DNA of 64,000 bases from contig CM018036.1 of assembly GCA_008638375.1 (NCBI GenBank), positions 3,074,001-3,138,000 of the forward strand. The letters are read 5' to 3'. The position numbers and the translations under genes are program-made. Below the pieces are notes generated by a model. That model was given only the letters and a program-made list of their open reading frames with translations. It was not told the origin of the DNA and did no database searches. Of this stretch, positions 22,891-37,800 are shown in pieces (positions within the stretch are counted from its first letter, which is position 1; each line of letters begins with the position of its first letter). The stretch comes from Nyssa sinensis (taxonomy: Eukaryota; Streptophyta; Magnoliopsida; Cornales; Nyssaceae).

Positions 22891-25800
22891 ATGGGCGCTT
22901 CGCTTCCTCCCAAGGAGGCCAACCTTTTCAAGCTCATCGTCGTATGTTTTCCGATTCTGTTCTATATATTTCTACCTCCAAGCAATTCAGTCGCAACAAT
23001 CAACATAGCACAATCGAAGTTTAATTACTGCATCGCTTTGCTTTTCTCACTTAAACCCTAGTTTCTTGTTTTCTGTTAATGCTTTTATAATTGTTATAGT
23101 TTACTGTATCCGAATTATTAGTATTGCTGTTTGTTATTCAATTTTGATGTTCTTTGAGCGCGTGCATACAAACATAGACTTCGGATCTTATTGTATAGAG
23201 TCATTTACAGTTGTTAATTTAAGTTGCCGAATGTTTATCTGCTTCTGAAGCTAAGGTTCTGTTTGTTTTGATGGTGAAAGTATTTTAGGGAAAGGAATAC
23301 ATTTTTTTGGTGTAAAGATTTCATTTTGACCCAAGCTAACTGGAAAGGCATGATGAGATTCCACCAAGCTTCACTTGAAGACATGTATCGAGATGAATGG
23401 GCCTTTATAATATACTTAACCCCCCCCCCCCCCCAAAAAAAAAAGAAAAAAGAAAAAAGAAAAAAAAAAGGAATAATTGATGGGCCTTTATGATATTTTA
23501 TGAATATATCTTGACTGAACAAGAAGTGATTGTACCAAACAAGAAATGATTGTAATACTAATTTGTTTAGTGTGATGCATATCTGCAAGAATACTCGGGG
23601 GCCTTGTTTGGGTAGGCAGATTAGTATCATGACTAATGTTGGAGTCGTTTCTTTCTTCTGTTGTAAATCACATATGTTGATCGTCCAAAAAAATTAGGCA
23701 TGCCAGATGCATATAGAACCTCTGTACCTTCTTTTTTAAAATAATTTTTTTTCTCTATATCGGACAGAGGGATTTCTATATTACTGCATGCTGCCCAAGG
23801 TTCTAGGTTCCACTCCCGCCATAGGGGTCATTTACCTATCCAAAAAAAAAAAAAAATACTGCATGCTGTTCGGGGAAAATGTGGGTGTGTAATGCTGGTG
23901 CCATATGTAACATGTTAAAATATGTCTCGCGCAAGTTTAGGTTTTGGCGGTTGGACGCCACATCTACAATCTGAGTTGGCCATCTATGCCACACCACAGT
24001 GAGGAAAAAAATCGACATAAATTTTTCTATAAGTTGGGGGTGGCGACGAGTGATGATTTGTATGGTACAACAGGCTGCCAATATACTTGCAAATTTTTTC
24101 TGGAATTGATCGTCCAATCAACCCATATCATCAAAGTTGAGGGATAGGGGTGGGGGGGGGGGGTGGATTGTTTTCCTAATCAATTATGTTGTCCTATTTG
24201 TTTATGTCTTGCCACCATGGTGTGTATGGGTTCATGTAGGTTAGTTTTAGAAGACTTGGAATAACGCTGCTTATGATTGATTTAATGGTTGACTTGGGCA
24301 ACAGAAAGCTTCTAGATTTAAGGTTTGGTTTGGTGGCAAAGAAGTATTTGGCCCTGTGATGGAAAGGGTTGGAATTGGTTTGTTTTTTAGGTGATAGGTT
24401 GCTGAAATTGCAAAGAATTGGTCGTTGGAAAACTTAGACGGCAACTTTTAAGGTTTTGGGTTTCAAAACTAAAGGCTAGAAGGTGATGGAAAGGGTAAGG
24501 GTTGGTTAGGGCATGATATGATAGGGTTTTGGCCCTGTTGGGGATAGTATAGGGGTTGTTATGTCGTTCTGAGCGATAACCCATGAATGATACTCAAAGG
24601 AAAGAAGAGGAATAAGAATCTAAGAGTAGTACTTTTTAGGAATTGCCTCTTGAGGTAAGCTTGCTCCACACATCCCGAAAAAGTTCCAAAATATTTTTAG
24701 AAAGATTTTACAACTCAAATGTAAGGCAATTGCTAAAAAGTTATACTCTTAGATTCTTAAAAAAGAAAGCTGTTGGGCTTTCCTGCTCCTACTACAACTC
24801 AGATTCCAAGATAGGAAACTTCTACATTTTGACCAGAATTAACATTAAAGACCACATATAACAATCCAATAACATAAGTTCATTCTCACTAGGATCCATG
24901 GTCCACTACTACAGTCTATAGCCCATGTCTAGTAAATCTTCAAATTACCAAAACACCCTCTACTTTTAAACTTTAATAAAACGTGAATAAAACTAAACAG
25001 TGACTTGGTAACCTGAAATTAACATGAAATCAGGCTTTAATAGACCCAAAAATTGATTACTTGAGGTCTGAAGTAGGCCTTGTATGCAAGTCCTAGTTCT
25101 CCATATCTCTTGTTCACGTGCTCTGTGTCATGGGTACTATTATGCAATGAGTTTCTGTTCTTAAGAATTAAATTTTAAGAATCATATCTACCTTTTTTTT
25201 TTGGGTTTTCGATAAAATTTTTTAGTCCTCAGTGATGCGGAAAATGTCTGATAAATCCACATGCAAACTACTAATGTTGTAAGATTGTTCATGATTCAAT
25301 TATTTGCAGCACAGTAGTAGTTTGGCAATGCTACCATGTTTTTATTTATCAACATATTTTTTGTTGTTATTCTACTAGACATTATTGACATGCAAAACTA
25401 CCCCTTAATGGACATTGATTTCATCCTTGCAGAAATCATATGAAACAAAACAGTATAAAAAGGGGTTGAAGGCCGCAGATGCTATATTGAAGAAGTTTCC
25501 AGATCATGGAGGTATGTGTAGGCTTGCTGAATTTCCAAGCAAATAAATTTTTTTGTTATAAAATAATTTGAATGTTTGGATTGGATATGCAAATTTTGTT
25601 TGGATTTCCCTTTTTTCCCCCTTATTAATAATGCTATTCTTTCCCCCTGTACCATAAGTGTAGGTTATGAAACTGAATTATTGAGGGTCCGTTTGGGTAC
25701 TATTTGTTTCCTTTTTTTTTGAGAAATTCTGGGGACAAAATGAAAAATATGTTTGGAGTTGGTGTTTTTCTTTTTCTTTTTGAGAACTATCACCAGGATA

Positions 25801-28800
25801 TGGACCATATACAGACACATAAGAAATATGTTTTCACTTGTTCCTAAAATAAGTTGCTTTCCATATGATTAAAGAAAGCCTTATTGCTTTTGATCCCTTG
25901 GAGCAAAATATACCCCTCACGGGGGTTGCATGCGTATATTGTGTTGTGCTCTCCTCCCTTTTGGTTGAAGGGTTCCTCTCGCCAATATTTTTCATGGTAT
26001 TTTGTTCCTCTCCCGTTGCCAGAAACCTTGTCAATGAAGGGTTTAACGTTGAATTGCATGGACCGCAAATCAGAAGCGTATGATCTTGTCCGCCTTGGAC
26101 TAAAGGTTGGGATATTCTTTTTCCCCTCTCTTTCTTTTATCAAGGATAGCTGCTTCTTTAGCATCACTGTCCATATTTGTAATGTGATTTCAGGCTTAAC
26201 TTTTCTTCTCAATGCAGAATGATCTCAAAAGTCATGTTTGCTGGCATGTTTATGGTCTTTTGTACCGGTCAGACAGAGAATACAGAGAGGCAATTAAATG
26301 CTATCGAAATGCCTTGAAGATTGATCCAGACAACATTGAAATACTTCGGGACCTGTCACTCTTACAGGTGGATATGTATTATGTGCTGTGTTATCTTTCT
26401 TCTGTTTTAGTATTTATAAGAATTTTTTTTTCTTCTGTTTTAGTCACTTGCCTATAAAGTATAAACTGGGAAACAGAGTAGCATTTCTGCTATAAATTAT
26501 GTAACAAGCCGATTGGTATGGGTGTTAGTGTTTGGCATTAGTGTCTAATGCAGGATCATTAGTAACAAAATGAACCGTGGCATGGGTAGTTGTGTTTGAA
26601 TGGTGCTTGACAAGGATTACGGGGTAAAATAATTCCATGATAGGATTCAGGATTGTCCTTGTGTTGGAGTTTATTAACATTAATTACATATATTTTTTTG
26701 TGCCTCTTTTATGTTTTTCTTTGTTTTCACCAATAATTTTTTTGTTTTTGTTTTCGTTTATTGTGGTTTTGCCTTTTTTCCTGAAATATAGGAACTGTTC
26801 TTGGGCATCATCCGCCAGCCTGTCCAAGTCCAACCTTTTTGTGTTTATTAAAAGTCAACCTAAATTTTTATTGAGCTGAGTGATTTTGAGTTATTGAAAC
26901 TTGTAGACAATTTTTGGATACTTCGCAGTATTTTCTTTCCTTTCTGGGCTTCAAGTTGCAATTCTTGTAAACTTCATTTGCCGGTTGTCATTTTTAATAC
27001 TTGCTTTTGGCTCTATTATTTTTGGTTGAAATTAATTATAAATGAAACAGTGCAGGATTCCAGTTGTACAAAGTATTGTTTACAATAGTATGAATAATAA
27101 GGCCAACATTCTTTACCGCTGTTCTAAACTCTATGGAGATTCTATACAGCTACACTCAAAAGGCTGAGAACACCTGAACGTAAAAAGGCGTAACAGATTG
27201 ATTGTCCCCTTTTCCCATTTTGAAAGCCGCGATCTTTGCCTTCCAAAACAGCTAGTGATATGGCAAAGGGTGAAAATTTCTACACATGGTGACCTTGACA
27301 AGTTGACATGGAACACTTTAATAGGGCGCCCATCATTGAAGTAGTAAATTAAATATGCCATAAGGCCCATAACCTAACAAAAATATGGAAATGGACACAA
27401 TGCAAACAGGGGATGACAAATATTCTCAAAGCTTGATGAACAGAGAACATTTTTGTGTGTAATAGTCTGTCTGTTGGATAACTAGACGGGTCAGAGTCAA
27501 AATGTCTTCCATAAAGGGGCAGTTATGGATGAAAAGAATCACTATTGATGTAACCATTCTCTGCCTAACAATAGGGGCCAACAATGTAATACTTTGCCAT
27601 GAAGGAACCAGACATTCTCTGGAACTCTCTCTTTCACCCACCTTAGAGTGATGCTGCATACAACTGTAACAATTCCAGGGGCATGTCCCCTGGTCCTGCA
27701 CATTTTCAGTGTTCCTCATGTTTGTTAAGAAGGTTATTGCTAAACTCTGTTCTAGTGCTCAGTATACTTATTTCAATTTTGTGCTGAGATTTCTGAATTG
27801 TGTTTTGGTGCTCATACAACTGAGACACGCTCTTCTTGTTTAAGGTAGAATCCTTGTGTTGGTGCTCAGTTGAATCTTAATCAGCATGCTAGGAAATAGT
27901 GTATGGTGGTCTCCATCTCACTCTTTTTTTTTGGAAAGTAGTTGGTTCCATCTCACCTACTTTAGAATTGAGAGAGAAGAAATGAAAATTTAAACAACCA
28001 TGCTTCCCCCCCCTCCCCTTTTAATCTCTTTAATTTTTTTTTTACAACATACTCAGTAAGAGCTTGCCATGTACTGTTATAGTGTTTATGGTGTATTGTC
28101 ATTTTTGTTCCAAATGACTTTATGTCATGCTTTTTTTATTTAGTCTTTATAAGAAGAGTCGATCAAGTCCCTTAATCTTTAACTGTGTTAGCTAATGGTG
28201 TTTTTGCCTCGTATTACAGGCACAAATGCGTGACTTGGCAGGTTTTGTTGAAACAAGACAACAATTGCTGACCCTGAAACCAAATCATCGCATGAATTGG
28301 ATTGGCTTTGCTGTTGCGCATCATTTAAACTCGAAGTATTTTGTGATTCTTGGATATCAGAATTCTAATTATTTAACATATGTTTCTTTGTCCATGTTCC
28401 CTTGTTATTGATATGCTTGCTATAGGGCGATGGAACTAGTGTGTTATTAGCTCTTTGATTCCTTCTGATTTATAAACTGGAATATTAAAATGCACTGATA
28501 TTCACGTGGATAGTAAAATAAAATTGCAACACAGTTGAGTTGTGCTTATTTCTTGCTATTATCTGTTAGTTTCTCTTTTTGGGGATGCCCAACTTATCTG
28601 AGAAACTATTTCATCGGAGTTGGACAGTAAGTCCTCATAATCATTTGTTGCTGACTTCTGTTTTGTTAATTTTAGCCGGCTGCTATTGTAAGAATTTATA
28701 TACATGTTAATTGAATGAGTGAAGGGAGGATGTTGAGATGGATGTGCGGTAAGATAACAAAAGATAGAATTAAAAATGAATATATTTGTGAAATGGTGGG

Positions 28801-31800
28801 AGTAGCACCTATAAGAGATAAAGTGAGAGAAAACTGGTTAAGGTGGTATGACGATGTACAATGATGACCAATAAATGTACCATAAATAAAGAGTGATATG
28901 GTTTATATTGAGGGTCATGTTAGGGGGGGCAAAAACATAAAAAATAAAATTTAAGTGGGTTTCTTATAAAAATATGAAAAAAACTGGGAGGGGGGGGACC
29001 TTAATTTTTTGTTTAAATTACTATAGAAATTAGGGGTAAAAACTAATTTTCAAAATTTTTGAGGTGGCCATAGTCCTCCCCCCTCTCCCAAGAGTAGCTA
29101 GCTGTAGGACCGCCACTGAGGGATAGGGGCGACCGAAATTAACTTTGGAAGAGGTAGTTAAAAAAGATATGATAATGTGTAGTTTAACTGAAAGAATGAT
29201 CTTAAATAGATCAGAATGATGAGAAAAAATTCATGTAATTGACCTCAAATAATTGCGATAAGACTTTGTTGAGTTGAATATATATATATATATATATTTG
29301 GATAGGATTTGAAACCACTGTTCTCAATTTTTATTTCTTATTAATTAATGAGCTATGCTTGCAAACTGATGGATATCAAATACTGTCATTGAAGCATGCA
29401 CCAACCTTTGTGTCAATGTTGGGAATATCAGTCCCAGGGTCTAATTCTTCAATCTAAGTTGTATAATCTAAATTATATGTTTCCAAGTTGCAAATCCCTT
29501 GACTCAGAATGATGTAATTAACAACAGATTAATTATTTTTTAGTGACACATTGCAGAATTGAAATCCACAATTAAAACTTAACAAGTGTGAATGATACAG
29601 TCAACTGAACTGAACTCATATAATTGTTTAATTACTCAACTCAGCTCAACAAACCTTGTCATACTATTTGGGCCTGGCTACCTGAATCATGTTTAGAAAA
29701 AAACTAAAAATTACTAAAATAAAAAAATAGCGTGGGAATGCATTAAACTTCGTGTAAATACATTAAATTTTGTTTGGAGTGAGGGACTAGGAAGGGAGAG
29801 AAAGGAAAGGAAAAAAAAAGGAAGGAAAGAATGTATCGTGATGTGAGGAGGGAAAGGAAAGAAAAAGGAGGGAAGGAAGGGTTCAAAGGCCTATTTGTTT
29901 TCCTCCTGAAAATGGTAGAAATTGGAGGGAAAGGATGAGAAAGTTAGGGTCCATTTGGATCCTTTTTGGTTTTCATTTTGTGTTTTTGATAATGAAAACA
30001 ATGATAATTTTGAAAATACTGGTGTTTTTGGGTTTTCATTTTCTAATGAATTCTAATTTTTGAGAACACGAAAGACTACTTCTAGTAGTTTGCTTATAAG
30101 GGGTCGTTTTCAGATTTTTTTTTTTTCAAAAACAGTTTTTAAAAATGCCCTGCCAATTGCGTTTTCTCTCAGTTTTTTTACCTTCCTGTTTTCGAGAGTA
30201 GAGAATAGGTTTTGAAAATTTAACTAAATGGATAGTGATTATCCCCTATGGAGTTGGGTTATGGAAGAGTTTTAGAAAAGGTGGCATAATTTCTTTAACT
30301 ACATTGGATATGTGGTAGGGATTAGCCAGACAGTGAGGTTTTGGCACCCAGTGTAGGGAACTTCCCATAAAGATAGTACGCCGAGATCCTTTTAAGATTG
30401 TTTCAAATAGAGGAGCTCTCGTGGCAGATAATGCTCATTTTTCAGAAGTGGGGGTGGTATAGGAGACCCTGTTATTATGGAATTTTTAGGATTTAGATCT
30501 GGATATGGTAGATGCTCTTATGGAGGGATAACTGTTCCGTTTCCGGGGAAAGGGAGGATGCATTGAGATGGCTCTTGGGTAGGCAAGGGAAGTTTACTAT
30601 TCAATCACATTATGGAGTGCTTTCTGCTTGAGGGATTTCTGTTCCTGGGAGGACATATCAGAAGTCTCAAGTTTTTTTTTTTTATTTTATTTCCCTATAA
30701 ACATTTGCATTGGAGGCTATTTTGACCTTGTGTAATTTAGGGAGAAGTGGTGAACTAATTTGTAATTGATTTTGCCAGTTGCCTCATTGCTCATGTTAGG
30801 GAGGCATGGAGGGCAATGCCTCCATGTTTTACGTGGTGTATATGGTGGGAATGTAACAGGAAGACTTTTGAGGATGCGGAGATGGTATTATATTGGTTAA
30901 AGAATATTTTATTGGATACTTCATACTTTTCATTTTTGGATTTCCAAAATTTTTCGAGATCCTATGACTTCACTTGTAGATGTTTTGGGTGAAATTAACT
31001 GTAATGGTGGGGTTTAGTATGGGGCCTCCATATACTTCCCGTGTATCTCCGTTGGTCCTTTTAATTTATAACATATATTTTATTTATCAAAAAAAGAAAA
31101 GAGTGTGATTGCTCGTTTCATTCCCTTTCTTTTTCTTAATTAACACGTGAATACTTGTTTTCCCTTTCTGATTACATAATATAGCATTCCAATCCTTTCT
31201 TTCTATCGTCTATCTTTCACATATAAGGAAGAGGATATCATGGGTCTTTCCTTTCTTTTCATTCGTTATATATCCAAGTAAGAGGAGCGGGTTAATACTA
31301 TAAATATGGATATGAATACATGTTCTGTTGGTATGGATAACAGGTAGTTGAGAAAGTGCTGTTACTCCTGGAAAAACTCATAAGAGAATACGTGGTGACC
31401 AATTAATAATACTTTTTTTTGATTAGTGAACAATTAATAATTCTATTACTTGTAGAAAAATAATTACTTAATAATTAAGAATTTATTGAAAAATCTATTA
31501 TCAATATTAATTATTAGAATGTATATATTATATAAGAGGCCCACACTCCAACCCATTGTATTGGAGTTGGAGTGCTTTTTGGCCTTGCAAGGAGTGCCAA
31601 TAGGGCCTCCGTATTATATATAAAAATTATTAGTGACATTAATTTTTTAGTAATAAATAAGAGAGCAGGTGCTTTTTCTACAATATACATTAGATAATAT
31701 ATATATATATATACACGTATTTTAAGAAAAAATTTCACTATTCTTGCAAATATATATACATTAGACAAACTATTTTTATGCTAAAAACCATTTAATTGTA

Positions 31801-34800
31801 AGAAATTCATTTTGTGGATAAAAATTATAGCCAATCTTTATAATTCATACTTTCATTAATCAATAGTTTCTCTCTCCCAAGAGAATTAATTATTAGACAG
31901 TCGACTTCGCTGCTTTCCTAATTTGCTTTATTTAGCATACTATTGGTGCTCCCCTTGATCACCAACTTGAGATCTTTAGACTTACAGCAAAGGGCTTTGT
32001 AGATAGACCACAATCCTCCTAAAGTTGCCTAATCAAAGTTGATAATGTGGGAAAGTTGTAGCCGATATTGGTGTTTGATTTTCATTTATAGATTTTTCTT
32101 ATGAATGATAGTTATAAATTTTTGTCATTTTTTTTTGACAAGTGCAAATTTGTGTTGTGTGATAGCCGCATGTTTTATTAAATAAGAGTCGGATTGAATT
32201 AACTATGCCAAAGTTATTTGCAGATGGTTGCTCCTCATGTCAGCATCTTGTATCAATTTATCTGACGTCTCTTTTCGGGTCTTGCGGCAACCATTTACAT
32301 TATTTTTTTTTGTTGATTTACTAGTGGACCAAAAGCTGTTGATATCCTGGAAGCATATGAAGGGACTCTTGAGGATGATTATCCCCCAGATAATGAACGT
32401 TGTGAACATGGGGAAATGCTGTTATACAAGGTAATACTTATGATTTACGGTGAATTGTTATACGCCCCTGGGTTGCTCAAATATTTTTTCCCCACATATT
32501 TGGTGTTTGATGTAACCTTCTTAGTTCTTATCGTGGGGTCATTTTGTTGTCGTCATATATAGTAAAACCTAGATTAGCACATAGATATGCAGTTTAATTT
32601 TTATGACTGGGACCTAATATATCCTTAAATTTAGCATGCTGAAGCTTAAGAGCTGAGTAAAACACACACTTTTTCAAATAGGACCTTGATCCGAGGAATT
32701 AATTAATTGAAATTGGATCAGTGGCTAATCTGGGTGTTGAGACAAGGTTTCTGGTTATGTCCATGACAATAATCTAACATTCTTCAATTAATTTTTGTTT
32801 ATCTGCTTATTTCTTCATTGTTGAATGGTAGTTGGAATTGTGGGATTTCATCTTCACTTCCTTCAGAATTATGTAGCAGTGTTTTATTCCGTCAACTTTT
32901 GAGTTGCTTTTGGTCTGGTGGATAAAGGATAGTAACAAAAGGAGTAAAGCCATTTGGAGTGTGGGTCTGCATGTTCTATTTTGTTGGCTTTGGTAATTTT
33001 TAGAGGATGAAGTGTCTCCTATGGTAAAGTTGAAGCACCATTTGTCGAGAAATCTTTTCTTTGGTGTTTGTTGGAAGGTTTAGAGAGAGGCAGTTTCTTT
33101 GTTGATGTCATTGGTGGTCTATTTTTTTATTGAATGGGGAGCTTGTCTTTGTAGATACACTGTGCATAGATGGGGCTTCCCTCTTCCTTTTATTTATTTA
33201 TTTTGTTTTACAAAAAAATGACTTTCCAGAAAAAAGCCTTGATTTTAAATGAGGCAACAAGCAAATGTAATGTCTTTAGATGTGTATTCCATTCCATATG
33301 TCTGTGTTTAAAGTGAAGATGGATATTCGTTGCTGCATTCCAGTGTTAATGAATAAGTGTGAATTTTACTAATCTTGAGGTCTTGACTCCTCAATTTAAC
33401 TTCCTGGAAAGTGAATAACTTTTGTTAAAGGTGTACTAGATTTGAAACTTTGATTTCTAGTCAATTTTTTTTTTTTTTTGGGATAAGTACTAGTCAATTT
33501 CCTTCACTCATGAGATGATAAACTTTACATGGCCTGTCTACCAACCTCATCATTCCTTTCATCATTAGGTACCCTTTAATGTAACCATCTTGTATTTATT
33601 TTCCTTCTGTTTTCACTTTCTGCTGCTCAGTTGCTTTCTTACAATAGTTTTTTTTTGATCAGTGTCACTTTCTTACAATAATGTACATCTTTATTAGTAC
33701 TGAGATCTACAAATCATTGACTGTTGTTTTTCTAGAAGCTCAGCTGTTAATAGTGGCTGATCAGGATGGAAAAAATAAAGTGTGATGTGTAAAAACTAAT
33801 TTTCATTCTAGTAGACAAGTGTGCACTATTTGGAGCATTGCCTTTTTTTTTTTTAATTGTTCTCTTACACACTGGTCTTCGATTTGTTTTAGATTTTCAC
33901 AAGATAATACTGTATATATATTATTTAAAATCAAATAATATAGAAAGAAAGTGATATTTTACCTTTTTTTTTTCTGATCCTTCTAAAAAAAGGTTGATAA
34001 CAAAAAATGTTAAAACATAGAAATAGAACTGCTGTCCTTTGATGTTACCATGGTTAAGATAGTTAATGGTTTGAGTACAACTACAATCATTAACAAATTT
34101 TATTGTTTAGAATTATTAAACTGAATGGGGTAATGTCGGCTGTAGACATCAAAGCGTAGAAAGATATCCCCCCCCCCCCCCTCTCTCTCCTGTAATAATA
34201 TTACACAAAAGTGTTAATGTTTGCACGTGTCTTTTCTTACTTTTTTTTTTTTTTGATTAGTAAGAGTATTTCATTAAGAAGCCCGACGGAGGCAACCCAT
34301 TTACAAGGAGATCCACTAAAACTAGAGTCTCATATTTTCCAAGAAATTAACAAAATTATGTACATGCGAGGGATATGCCTCCAAAAACCTAAAGTACAAA
34401 AATTTCGAAAAATTATCTTTGAATCTATGAATGTCTATCTTTTCCCCATCAAAAATGCGTTTATTCCTCTCCTTCTGAAGGCACCAAAAAGTCAAATGGG
34501 AACTATTCTCCAAATTCTCCTTGCTTCCCCTCTCCCACAACCTCCTACCCAACTATTCAAAAAATTATTCACCAAAGAGTGCAACACTGGACAACAACCA
34601 AATAACTAAAAGACCAAGTTCGACACCTCCCTCACAAATGAACAATGGAGGAATAGTTGGTCAATGGATTCATCCTGGATCAAACACATAGCACATCATG
34701 AAGAACAATTAATTTTATATTGTATAACCAACGTTACATCAAGTTGTTATCTTTGCTTATTGAGAAGGGTTTGTACTTTGCATGATTTATTATGGGGGGT

Positions 34801-37800
34801 ATTCTTATTTTTTCTTTTTTGTTTCTAGGATGGGACAGGTCCTATTTTTTTCAGGCATGGATTGTACTTGTCGGCAATAAGTGCTAGTGTTTTTTTGTCT
34901 ACTGGAATTTACTTTTTACCTTTTCCATCTTTCCATTTCTTAATTTGTTTTTTTTTGGGTTGACCTGAGCATGCCCAAAAGGACTTGGTTGTTTCTTTCT
35001 TGAGCCAGCAACTAGATATAGGTGGCAGGTTGCTGCATTTAACTGTTCTGGATCCTTATCCAGTTTAAAAAAAATTGTTTGGTATTGTTAGTTGATAGTT
35101 GATGTAGAGAAAAAGGGTAAAAAGATGTCTAACTCCTTGGTGGAGGGAAGGATACATCTTTGTTCTGATCTTTGTAATGAATTAAAAAACTAGGCGTCTT
35201 TTCTAAAAACTGGTGCAAGAAAAAATAAATTGGTGGAAATGAAAGTTTGGGTTGGAGAATCTGAATGTGTATGTCAGGGTTTTGCTCCATCACTCTCAAA
35301 AGAACTTATGAGTAAATTGACAAGATACATGCAAATTCGTTTCATGGACCTTTTGCAAAGTTACCACGATATAGAATTCACTGAATGCAGAAGTTGCTGG
35401 TCCTGTATGTGGACATCTCATCATTTTCTCTGCTGATGCTATTGCTTAAGTTGGGAACAATTCAGTGTAATTAGATCATAGGAATTCTTTGCATTTACGT
35501 ATCTCTCTTCTTATTATTAGATAACATTAGCTACAAAGATTATGATAATGTCAGGAGTATTTGATGGGTTGTATGCATATGATATTCTCCTCCAGATATC
35601 TTTATTAGAGGAATGTGGTTTTCTTGAGAGAGCTCTTGAGGAATTGAACAAGAAAGAGCCTAAAATTGTAAGTGCATAGGATGCAGTTTGAGTTGTATAA
35701 TAGGACTCGTTTAAGTTTTGAATCAGTCCTTAGATGTTGACCCTTTTGGTAAATGTCTTTATAGGTTGATAAACTAGCCTTCAAGGAACAGGAGGTCTCT
35801 CTTCTTGTGAAGCTTGGTCGCCTGGAAGAAGGTGAAAGATTGTACAGGATGCTGCTTTTCATGAATCCCGACAATTACAGGTATACAGTTTACATATTTC
35901 TTAAGGAATTTTTAATTCTATGACTATTTTTGTACAAATAAATGTTCATATTTACAACGATAGGAGATCAAATGAAAAATAGCTTCTTTTAAAATTCTCA
36001 ATTGTTGATAACTTCATTGGTGCTCGAATGAATTGTATTTTCTGCATATCAAAAGAGAAATTAAACTAGTTGTGCAAGCCAGCGGCAATCAGTTTGGTAT
36101 CTTATGTCCATGATTTGCACATTTGCGGACAGTTACCCTCTGCAACTACAGTTGGATCATTCAGGTTGCTAAACTGTTGTCAGCAACCAAAATTAGGGGC
36201 TGGCATGGCGTTTAAGATAGTTCTGCTCTTAGACCCCATGGCATTAAAGGCATGTTTTGCACAGATATTTTTTTAGGCTGGCTTGGGGAGAACTTGTAAA
36301 GTGCACGCTGTTGGATCCTGTCTCTATATACTAACCCTCTTTTATATGCTTTTTTATATGACTGTTTGGACTGCTTGTTTGTGGAGCAAAATTTGTGTTA
36401 CCATCCTGGAACAGCTGGGAACTTGGTATTGTGCTCAGATGATAATGATTGTTTGTTGGTAGAACTAGTTTTAATGTTGAGATTTGAGGAACAACTTTGA
36501 AAATGCTTGTGGAAAATTGCAAATTTATTTCCTGAATGGATAAATGTTTTTTGCTATAGCATTTTGATTCTTATTGGATGGTTCTTGAAGTTCAGAGAAT
36601 GACAATGAGATGTATCCTTCTCAGTTAAGACATTTTGGCATCACTGCACCAAATGTTCTGTAGAAGAGGAAAATTTAAATTTTAAAGATCAAAAGACAAC
36701 GACTTCATAATTTTCTTGGAGTAGTGGATTTAAAATTTGTTTTAATGATATCATTGTTGTTGTCACTGCCCCCTGTGGGGGATGGGGTGGTTTAAACTCA
36801 CTTTCTTACTTTGTATCACTTATTTCTTACAAGTGAATTAACTAATATTGACTTCCTTTTCCGCCCTTTATTTAGATATTATGAAGGGCTACAAAAGTGT
36901 GTTGGACTCATTTCGGAAAGTGGCGAATATTCCTCTGATGAAACTGATCAATTAGAGTCTGTGTACAAATTGCTCGGGCAGCAATATCGCTGGTCTTCTG
37001 CTGTTAAGGTGACAGATTCAATCTTTGTTTGTGATCCCTCAAGAATTAACATATTTTCCCTGTCAGTGTGGAAGTGGAAATGGATTTGTTCATTGATAAA
37101 TTGGAAAGCTTGTTGGTTTTGATATCACTGAGCTGCTACTCTACCAAGTATAGTTTGCATGCATGTGTGTTTGTCCCACCTTTAGCAAGCTGCTTCATGG
37201 TGAACATATTAGGTGTTATGTTGGGGTGTGGTCTCTTCTGTTTATTTGTTAGGTTTTGTTCTTTCATGTAGCTATGTTGTGCGGAGGTGGGATACAATTT
37301 TGTTCTGCAGCCAATGTAAACATGCCATTTATCTGAAAGGAAATTTTGCAAGTTCTGTGAAGCCAAGATCTAATCTGGATCATATGGCTGCACAATCATT
37401 GTGTGTTTTCTTCTTTGAAATTGATAATCTTTACATTTAAGGGAACTACTTGAAATTAGTTCACGAACTTAGGGGATGCACTGAACTCCAAACATTGAGA
37501 AGGCCATAAACCATATGTCTGTAGCAACCACACAATGGAGTAAATGATTAGAAGTCTGTGCAACCCCTCTACACGTGACACCAATTTGGAAGGAACTTGC
37601 CCCTCCTTCCTAAGTTATCCAAAGTCAAAATAATCTAACTCCACAACATCTTATAAAACAATGTAACCCCAAAAAACCCACAGGAGCCTGAAGTCCATCT
37701 AATAGCATCTTCCTTACCACCATCAATGGATACATTGTAAGGGATCTCCAAAAGTGCATTCACCGAGTTTACCAGTCTCTAAAGAAATGGGGTTCCCATA

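Noticed and set aside
26637..27088. Two plus-strand open frames after NAA15 exon 4
   Set aside because: They are rich in F, L and S as expected of T-rich intron DNA. NAA15 exon 4 joins exon 5 in phase without them.
27131..27719. Minus-strand open frames in NAA15 intron 4
   Set aside because: No domain, repeat or splice context was recognised; treated as chance frames in an intron.
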